Of a DNA stretch of 56,106 nt, positions 50,783 through 56,106 are shown piece by piece; position 1 is the stretch's first letter; every line of letters starts with the position of its first letter. The DNA comes from an uncultured bacterium. Its GTDB lineage: Bacteria > Verrucomicrobiota > Kiritimatiellia > RFP12 > UBA1067. A program made the translations under genes and the position numbers. Location: NCBI GenBank assembly GCA_902769585.1, contig CACXPT010000021.1, forward strand, positions 1-56,106. The letters are read 5' to 3'. Under the pieces are notes generated by a model. That model was not told the DNA's origin. It did not search any database and saw only the letters and a program-made list of their open reading frames with translations.

Positions 50783-51403
50783 TCAGCGTATGAAGTTCAT
50801 CGGCTGCCAGAGTTCGCGTGCGGGCGGCGGATTGTCCTTGAGGCTCTTGATGAGCCACGCCATGTTGCGTGCCATCATGCGCATCGTCTGCATGCCCTCG
50901 GTGTCCGCGCCGCATTCCCCCTCGGCACGGCCGAAGGCGATGTTCCAGTACTGCGACGTCACGAGCGGACAGTTCAGCATTTCGAACGGCATGTTCATCG
51001 CCTGGAAGGCGGCGGTCGATCCGCCGCGACGGCAGACGGCGATGCAGGCGGCGGGCTTTCCCTGGACACGCGCACTGGCCGAGAAGCAGACACGCTGCCA
51101 CACGGCGAGCAGCGCACCGTTGGGCTGTCCGTAGTACGTCGGCGAACCGAGGACGAAGCCGTCCGCATCGGCAAGCTTCTCGACGATGCGGTTCGCGATG
51201 TCGTCGTCGAACGCGCAGCGTCCGAGATTCTTCTTTTGGCACTGTCCGCACGCGATGCATCCGCGCACCGGTTGCACGCCGATCCACACGATCTCGCTGT
51301 CGACACCCTCCTTGGCAAGGGCGTCGGCGACTTCCTTGAGCGCCCGCGCGGTGTTTCCGTTCTGCCGCGGACTTCCGTTTACCATCAGTACTTTCTTGTT
51401 CAT
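50783..51403 (-). CDS. NADPH-dependent FMN reductase / iron-sulfur flavoprotein-like
   Basis: A 206-residue flavodoxin-fold protein. It has the N-terminal FMN-binding motif KVLMVNGSPRQNGNTARALKE, a Cys cluster RGCIACGQCQKK then GRCAF (as in iron-sulfur flavoproteins), and ADGFVLGSPTYYGQPNG, followed by the helix-strand order of the family. It probably moves electrons from NAD(P)H or ferredoxin to small substrates in the cytoplasm. ATG 51403 has AAAGGAAC upstream; the frame runs to 51439 but that extension lacks the FMN fold. Neighbours give no function. Confidence 0.88.
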   Translation of the reverse strand: MNKKVLMVNGSPRQNGNTARALKEVADALAKEGVDSEIVWIGVQPVRGCIACGQCQKKNLGRCAFDDDIANRIVEKLADADGFVLGSPTYYGQPNGALLAVWQRVCFSASARVQGKPAACIAVCRRGGSTAAFQAMNMPFEMLNCPLVTSQYWNIAFGRAEGECGADTEGMQTMRMMARNMAWLIKSLKDNPPPARELWQPMNFIR

Positions 51404-51483
51404 TGTTTTGTTCCTTTCAGCAGAAATCAGAGGAAGCAACCTCTACTAAATCACGAAATAGTCGGCTTGTTGCATAAACGTGT

Positions 51484-52332
51484 CTAATGCTTGGTGATGT
51501 CGCGGAGCTGCCCATCGGCCAGCTCGTAGAAATCCAGCGTCACGGAGTACGGCTTAACAGTGCCGTCCTTCTGCTTGCCGCCATGCGAATTGACCTTGAA
51601 GAAGCGCGGATGCTCGCCATGGAAGCGCCCCTTGGGCAGACGCTCGAAGCCCGTTCCCGCATGAAGGCTATAATGCGCGACGAGCTTCCCGTCCTTGTCG
51701 CAGGCCGTGAGCGCGTACGGCGCTCCCTTCACCGGATAGAAAGTCATGTAGATCAGCTTGCCGTCGGTGGTGAGGTTCTGCTGGCAGAAGTGCGTCTGAT
51801 ACGGCAGCTCGAACATCACCTGCGGCAGCGATTCCATCGTCTTCAGGTCGATGCGCCCGAGCGAATGGCTCGAGCGCGGCACTGGCGAGGAATAGCCCAC
51901 GCCATGGTAGATGATCCCGTCGAGCAAGGTCACGCCGTCCAGTCCCTTCAGTTCCGGCAGCGGCTTCTCGGCGACGAAATTCAGGTCGGCGTCGCGCACC
52001 TGCAGGCGGCACACCTTCGTCTTACCGCCCGAGCCCCACTTGCCCAGTACGGAATAGACCTTCCCGTCGTGGTAGCAGAGATCGCCCGTGTGCCGCTCGG
52101 CCTGGACGTGCTTGATCACGTTTCCGTCCCAGTCGAGCTTGAAGATGCCAGCGATGTGCGAGAGGTAGATGGCGTCTTCGCTCGCGCACGCGCCCTGCAC
52201 GTGTCCCACCATCGCGTCAAGAGGCCCCTTCACCACAAGACGGGGGATCTTCCCCTCCATTGCCGCACCGGACGTCGCCGCTGCCAACAAAACGGCGATG
52301 CCCATCGTCGCCACGCGCATGACATGTCTCAT
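51484..52332 (-). CDS. Secreted beta-propeller-like protein
   Basis: A 282-residue exported protein with signal peptide MRHVMRVATMGIAVLLAAATSGAA. The body resembles a six-bladed propeller: DAIYLSHIAGIFKLDWDGNV, GDLCYHDGKVYSVLGKWG, DGVTLLDGIIYHGVGY, GRIDLKTMESLPQVMFEL and TDGKLIYMTFYPV. No catalytic residue is identified; SMP-30 or NHL-type folds are the nearest idea. Start ATG 52332 has AAGGAG upstream. The promoter box TGGTATACT at 52421-52429 leaves a leader of about 80 bases. Confidence 0.68.
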   Translation of the reverse strand: MRHVMRVATMGIAVLLAAATSGAAMEGKIPRLVVKGPLDAMVGHVQGACASEDAIYLSHIAGIFKLDWDGNVIKHVQAERHTGDLCYHDGKVYSVLGKWGSGGKTKVCRLQVRDADLNFVAEKPLPELKGLDGVTLLDGIIYHGVGYSSPVPRSSHSLGRIDLKTMESLPQVMFELPYQTHFCQQNLTTDGKLIYMTFYPVKGAPYALTACDKDGKLVAHYSLHAGTGFERLPKGRFHGEHPRFFKVNSHGGKQKDGTVKPYSVTLDFYELADGQLRDITKH

Positions 52333-52420
52333 AGACTTATGCTCCTTGATTTGATTTCCCTTCAAACAGATGTATCAAAAGACAGCTTCATGTTCCATGC
52401 AAAGCTCCGCATTGGCTGAT

Positions 52421-52429
52421 AGTATACCA
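52421..52429 (-). promoter_or_regulatory. Extended -10 promoter of the propeller-like gene
   Basis: TGGTATACT on the minus strand; long leader of about 80 bases to ATG 52332. It is back to back with the hydrolase promoter at 52437. Confidence 0.5.
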
Positions 52430-52436
52430 TTATTAT

Positions 52437-52465
52437 TTGTGCCTCCAGCCGATATGTGCTAAAAT
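52437..52465 (+). promoter_or_regulatory. Promoter of the esterase gene, leaderless position
   Basis: TTGTGC, a 17-base spacer and TAAAAT preceded by TGC. The box ends 6 bases before ATG 52472. Confidence 0.6.
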
Positions 52466-52471
52466 TTGCCC

Positions 52472-53602
52472 ATGAAAAAGATAACATGTCATGTTGTATT
52501 TCTCGCATTTGCGCTCTCGGGCGCTAATGTCTTTGCTGGAGACGCGGATACGCCGCCGCTTCGGTTGTCACCCGTGAAGATTCCCACGTGTACAAAAGCA
52601 CACGTGTGCAAGGATCTTCCATACGGCGGGCGGCAGGTGGGCAATGGAGCCGTGCATGCGAATGTCGCGCAGACGTACGACCTCTACCTGCCCGGGAATG
52701 TCGGCGAGATCGAGCGGTCTGCACCCTTCTTCCTCTTTGTGCACGGCGGCGCGTGGAGGCACGGCAGCAAGAACTCGCACGCCAAGCTCCTCGTCGAGAT
52801 GGCCGAACAGGGGTTCGTGGCGGCATCGATGAACTACGTGCTATGCAACGCCGAACAGGGTGGCTTGCATACGTTCGCGGAAATGCTAGCGGACATCGAC
52901 GCGATGGTCTCGCACCTCCCCGTTCTCGCGCAGGCGGCGGGAATCACCATCCCGCGCATCGCGATCGGCGGCAGCTCGGCGGGCGGACACCTTTCGCTTC
53001 TCTATGCGTACGACGGGGCGAACCCGTCCGTCCTCGGCTTGGGCCTCAAGCACACAGTTCCCGTCACCTGCGTGTTCACCGACTGCGGGCCGAGCGACAT
53101 CGCAAGCCCCGAGTTCATGGTGGCCGGGCTTGACTGGAGGAAGGGAGATGTCAAGGACTGGTATGGACTGCTCTGCGTCCTGGCGGGCGGACGGTACGGC
53201 AAGGACGATTTCCGCACGACTGTCGGCAATCTCGCGAAACACTCACCGATCACGCTGCTGAACGAGAAGAGTCCGCCGACCATCTGCCTGTTCGGGACCA
53301 CCGGAGAGGTCAAGACGGACAAGACGTTCACGCGTAAGAAGGACGGAAAGCCGAAGCCCTACAAGGTGTTCTGGAAACTGGTTGGCTCAAAGGAAACGCC
53401 GCCGGAGTCCGTCGGCATGGACGGCATTGTCGCCACGCAGAACTACGTGACGCTCACGAACGGCCTCACGAAGGCGGGCGTGCCATTCGCCGCCCGGCTT
53501 GAGCCCTTCCCGCACTGCCGGATACTCTCAAAGAAGCCCGAGACGCGTCCTTGGCTCTACGAGAACCTCAGAAAATACCTCAAGGGCAACGAGGCGAAAT
53601 AG
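52472..53602 (+). CDS. Exported alpha/beta-hydrolase, HSL/BD-FAE-like esterase
   Basis: A 376-residue exported esterase. Signal peptide MKKITCHVVFLAFALSGANVFA. Family signs are oxyanion strand FFLFVHGGAWRHGS (HGG motif), nucleophile elbow IAIGGSSAGGHLSLLY (G-x-S-A-G near residue 170), DCGPSDIASP, and a likely His in EPFPHCRIL. Members cleave acetyl, feruloyl or short acyl esters from plant or mucin glycans. Start ATG 52472 lies 6 bases after a TAAAAT box. It converges with the CocE-type gene 34 bases away. Confidence 0.86.
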   Translation: MKKITCHVVFLAFALSGANVFAGDADTPPLRLSPVKIPTCTKAHVCKDLPYGGRQVGNGAVHANVAQTYDLYLPGNVGEIERSAPFFLFVHGGAWRHGSKNSHAKLLVEMAEQGFVAASMNYVLCNAEQGGLHTFAEMLADIDAMVSHLPVLAQAAGITIPRIAIGGSSAGGHLSLLYAYDGANPSVLGLGLKHTVPVTCVFTDCGPSDIASPEFMVAGLDWRKGDVKDWYGLLCVLAGGRYGKDDFRTTVGNLAKHSPITLLNEKSPPTICLFGTTGEVKTDKTFTRKKDGKPKPYKVFWKLVGSKETPPESVGMDGIVATQNYVTLTNGLTKAGVPFAARLEPFPHCRILSKKPETRPWLYENLRKYLKGNEAK

Positions 53603-53636
53603 ACGGGCAGCAAGCGCGAGCCACGCGTTCGACGAG

Positions 53637-55265
53637 TTAGTGGAAGAGCGTGATGGAGGAGGCGTCCGCGCGGACGGCGTTATGCGCCACCTTCGGCTCG
53701 CGCACCGCGGCCTGGAGACCCCTCACGTTGCCGTGCGGCGCGAACTGGCTGTTGCCGCTCGACACGTCCACGCGCAGGCGGTCGCCCTTCTCCAGGCGGA
53801 ACGCGTGGTCAGCGAAGCGGAACGTGACTTCCTTCTCCGTGCCTGGCGTGTAGTCGCGTCCGTCGGCGCAGAGCGACGTGATGTCGTCACGCAGGAGATA
53901 CCACTTCCCGTCGTTCTTCTGCACGCTCACACGCACGTAGAAGCACGTGTCCTCGCAGTCGCTCGTCACCGTCAGGCGCGCGCGCATGCGCCCGCGCACG
54001 TCAATCGTCTCCGTCATCGGCGGCAGAACGTATGAGACTACGTCGTCGCGGAAGTCGGGCGGCGGCTGGAGGCGCATCCCGCCGAAGCAGATGCCGCCCG
54101 AGCCAGGAAAGACTGGAAGCAGGCGCTTCGGGTCATATGTCCACGCGCGCGTGCCCGTGCCGAGCGGCAGGTCGATGCGCTTCGCGCCGTCCTTCAGTCC
54201 GTCGTCCTCGATCCAGCGGTTCTCCCAAAGCGCGTAGTAGCGCACGCGGCCGGACGCGGCCTTCGCGCAGGGACGCCCCGTGCGGCAGTAGTCGAACCAG
54301 TCGACGGACGCGATGCCCTCATCGTGGCGCGTGCCGCCGGGGAACTCGCCGCGCGTCCCCTTCATCTCCTTGTTCAGTTTGCCGCCGTGGTCGTAGGCGT
54401 CGATCAGGAGGGCGCAGTTCGCGCGGCGGGCGGACGGCGTTTCGCGCCACATGTCGTTTAGGCCCTCGGTGTAGATGTCGTAGAATGCCGTTCGCAGGAG
54501 GATGGGCATGGTCGAGTCCAGAAACGCGCGGCGGTAGTCCGCCCCGCTGCCGGCTTCGCGCGAGCGCCAGAACGGATCGTCGCGGCGCGGATGGGCGAGC
54601 TTGTTGTCGAGCGCGGGAACCGCCTCTCCCCAATAGCGCTTCGAGAAGTCGAGGAGCGGGAATTCGGAGAACGAGACAGAGGCGTTGCGCGTGAGCGCGT
54701 GGTTTTTCTTCTTGTAGCCCTTGATGAACCAGCCGCCGTGGAGGCCGGCCTTGAAGAAGCCGTTGCGGTAGGCGATGTTGTAGCGGTCGACCTCCTGGAT
54801 CGACAGGCACGCGCCCTTCACGTCCGGCGGATTCGTGTCGAGGTACGACCAGTGGACGCTCGTGAGGTAGCTTCCTCCCTCAAGGAAAATCTCGCCGTTG
54901 TACCACGGCAGCTTCCGCACCCATGCCAGCAGGGCGAGGCCGTCCGCGCGCTCGCTCTCGTAGGGAATCCAATCGCCCTCGCTCAGGCCGCAGCCGCGGC
55001 AGTGCTGCGTGAGGTAGGCGTAGCCGCGCGCGAAGTTGCCACGCTGTCCCTTCGCGTAGGCGGCCAGGTCGACGGGCTTTTCCGGCACGTAGGGAGTGCG
55101 CACGACAACGATCGGGCACTTCACGCCAGCCGGCGGACGCACCCCGTACGTATAGAGCTTCACGCCATCCGGCATCGGCACCTTCTCCTCAAAGGTATCG
55201 GGCGCCGGAGGTTCGGCGGCACACGCCGCCAGTGCCACACTCCACACAAGAAGCATCTTTTTCAT
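53637..55265 (-). CDS. Exported CocE/NonD-family hydrolase (X-Pro dipeptidyl-peptidase type)
   Basis: A 542-residue exported hydrolase. Signal peptide MKKMLLVWSVALAACAA. The alpha/beta fold has PIVVVRTPYVPEKPV, QHCRGCGLSEGDWIPYESE, the nucleophile elbow EIFLEGGSYLTSVHW (Ser in GGSYL), and a probable His in DAYDHGGKL. A C-terminal jelly-roll (about 410-540, ending SGNSQFAPHGN) is the CocE/XPDPP tail. It may hydrolyse acyl esters or remove N-terminal X-Pro dipeptides. The frame is open to 55397; ATG 55265 has AAAGGAAC upstream and gives the signal peptide. Confidence 0.88.
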   Translation of the reverse strand: MKKMLLVWSVALAACAAEPPAPDTFEEKVPMPDGVKLYTYGVRPPAGVKCPIVVVRTPYVPEKPVDLAAYAKGQRGNFARGYAYLTQHCRGCGLSEGDWIPYESERADGLALLAWVRKLPWYNGEIFLEGGSYLTSVHWSYLDTNPPDVKGACLSIQEVDRYNIAYRNGFFKAGLHGGWFIKGYKKKNHALTRNASVSFSEFPLLDFSKRYWGEAVPALDNKLAHPRRDDPFWRSREAGSGADYRRAFLDSTMPILLRTAFYDIYTEGLNDMWRETPSARRANCALLIDAYDHGGKLNKEMKGTRGEFPGGTRHDEGIASVDWFDYCRTGRPCAKAASGRVRYYALWENRWIEDDGLKDGAKRIDLPLGTGTRAWTYDPKRLLPVFPGSGGICFGGMRLQPPPDFRDDVVSYVLPPMTETIDVRGRMRARLTVTSDCEDTCFYVRVSVQKNDGKWYLLRDDITSLCADGRDYTPGTEKEVTFRFADHAFRLEKGDRLRVDVSSGNSQFAPHGNVRGLQAAVREPKVAHNAVRADASSITLFH

Positions 55266-55284
55266 GTTCAGTTCCTTTCCACTT

Positions 55285-56106
55285 TCAGAACCAGATCGAG
55301 AAGAGATTGCCGCCGGAGCCGCAGTCCATGTCGCTACCGCTCTGGAAATCGCATACCCTCGTGGAGATCGTCGGCGCGCCTTCCTTCGTGAGCTCAAGTT
55401 GCCAGAGGCCCCAGGTTAGACCGTCGCCCGGAAGCGGCGTCACGTGCGCACGATATCCCTTGCCGTTGATGCTCGACTCGACCTCCAGCTCGGCGGCGGC
55501 GTTGCCGATCACGCGCGACTTGGCGAGGACGAGCGGACCGCGCATCACGTAGGCGGCTGGCTGCGTACGGTAGCTCGGGATGAGGTCGCGATTGGCGCCC
55601 CGGTCGTCGGGATACCGCCGGAACGCCCAGCTCTTCTCGCGGGCGGTCTTGTCGGTCTCCGGACGCGCCTCGAGCCGATCGACGACGCGCGTATTCATGT
55701 CAAACGTGAGCATATAGCCGTCCACCGTCTTCGCGACATCCATCTTCGGGCACCAGTCCGGCTTGCGGAACTCGACGCGGGCGGCAGGATCGCTCACCGA
55801 CACCTTCACGACGTTCCCGACCGGATAGTTGCCCGCGATCTCGAAGCGGACGCCGTCCAGCTCCACCGATGCATCCTGGTATAGGTTGACATGGAAGGTC
55901 CCCTTCCGGTCGCGCGTAACTGTGACCGAAGCCATGTCCATGAAGGTGCGCGGCAGGTTGTTGACGCAACAGTGGTTGTAGGCGTAGCCACACTGGCGCT
56001 GCTCGGTGTGGCGCTTGTGTCCGCGGATGAAGAACGGACCCCACGCGCCGCCGCGCCAGATGCCGGCGAGGTAGCCGTTGAAGTACGCCACCTCCACGAT
56101 GTCGAG
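55285..56106 (-). CDS. GH127/DUF1680-type glycosidase, C-terminal part (partial)
   Basis: The 3' end of a gene running off the window. The visible part has YAYNHCCVNNLPRTF, close to the Cys-Cys zinc/nucleophile motif of GH127 beta-L-arabinofuranosidases, then the C-terminal beta domain (ASVTVTRDRKGTFHVNLYQDAS, VKVSVSDPAARVEF). Members cleave arabinofuranose or related sugars from plant glycans. It lies 19 bases before the CocE-type gene on the same strand, so both probably belong to one glycan-degradation operon. Confidence 0.8.
   Translation of the reverse strand, partial: LDIVEVAYFNGYLAGIWRGGAWGPFFIRGHKRHTEQRQCGYAYNHCCVNNLPRTFMDMASVTVTRDRKGTFHVNLYQDASVELDGVRFEIAGNYPVGNVVKVSVSDPAARVEFRKPDWCPKMDVAKTVDGYMLTFDMNTRVVDRLEARPETDKTAREKSWAFRRYPDDRGANRDLIPSYRTQPAAYVMRGPLVLAKSRVIGNAAAELEVESSINGKGYRAHVTPLPGDGLTWGLWQLELTKEGAPTISTRVCDFQSGSDMDCGSGGNLFSIWF

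Overview
The window reads as a GC-rich Gram-negative genome from the PVC superphylum, most likely a gut-type Kiritimatiellota or Lentisphaerota relative. The taxonomy is an inference. It rests on LpxC, AsmA-like and LolA-like outer-membrane genes next to Ser/Thr kinases, several secreted glycosidases and hydrolases, a giant lamin-tail-domain surface protein, GTP-type PEP carboxykinase, and a CesT-type secretion chaperone beside a very large effector-like protein. Most genes are on the minus strand. No rRNA, tRNA, CRISPR array or insertion sequence was recognised, and there is no gene-free stretch over 300 bases.

Layout. 1-4814 (-): alpha-L-rhamnosidase followed by a TIM-barrel glycosidase-like gene carrying an internal deletion and frameshift. 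4946-5848 (+): parvulin-type prolyl isomerase. 5862-14882 (-): envelope block with sugar-ABC-type ATPase, divergent LpxC, thioredoxin-like exported protein, MurC-like ligase, AsmA-like protein, two DUF21/CBS membrane proteins, LolA-like protein and TPR protein. 14912-16441 (-): Na+/proline-type symporter. 16574-17703 (+): small membrane protein plus coiled-coil protein. 17723-23054 (-): signalling island with two Ser/Thr kinases around a frameshifted hybrid histidine kinase. 23124-27751 (-): PEPCK, nuclease-fold protein and ABC-F ATPase. 27893-32626 (+): PHP phosphatase, two Hsp20-like genes behind a consensus sigma-54 promoter, Tat-type phosphoesterase, lipoprotein and TrmJ. 32628-40054 (-): agarase-like glycosidase, 1225-residue effector candidate, CesT-like chaperone and AGE-type epimerase. 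40068-48365 (-): 2765-residue secreted protein. 48449-56106: secreted hydrolases, a transglutaminase-like protein, a flavodoxin-fold reductase and the end of a GH127/DUF1680 gene.

The most notable system is the chaperone-effector pair at 34605-38787. A CesT-like protein ends 7 bases before a large protein that lacks a signal peptide and membrane segments and holds a short kinase-like signature. This implies a type III secretion system elsewhere in the genome. The 12-codon reading frame in the chaperone leader closely matches the 5' end of the downstream glycosidase gene.

Regulation also stands out. Several genes have an extended -10 box (TGnTAnnnT) placed 6 or 7 bases before the start codon, so their transcripts should be leaderless. 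Short tandem repeats with periods of 7 and 9 bases lie inside two genes and between two others, and the 7-base unit resembles a Shine-Dalgarno sequence. Two genes (near 635 and near 21240) are broken by apparent deletions and could be real decay or assembly errors.
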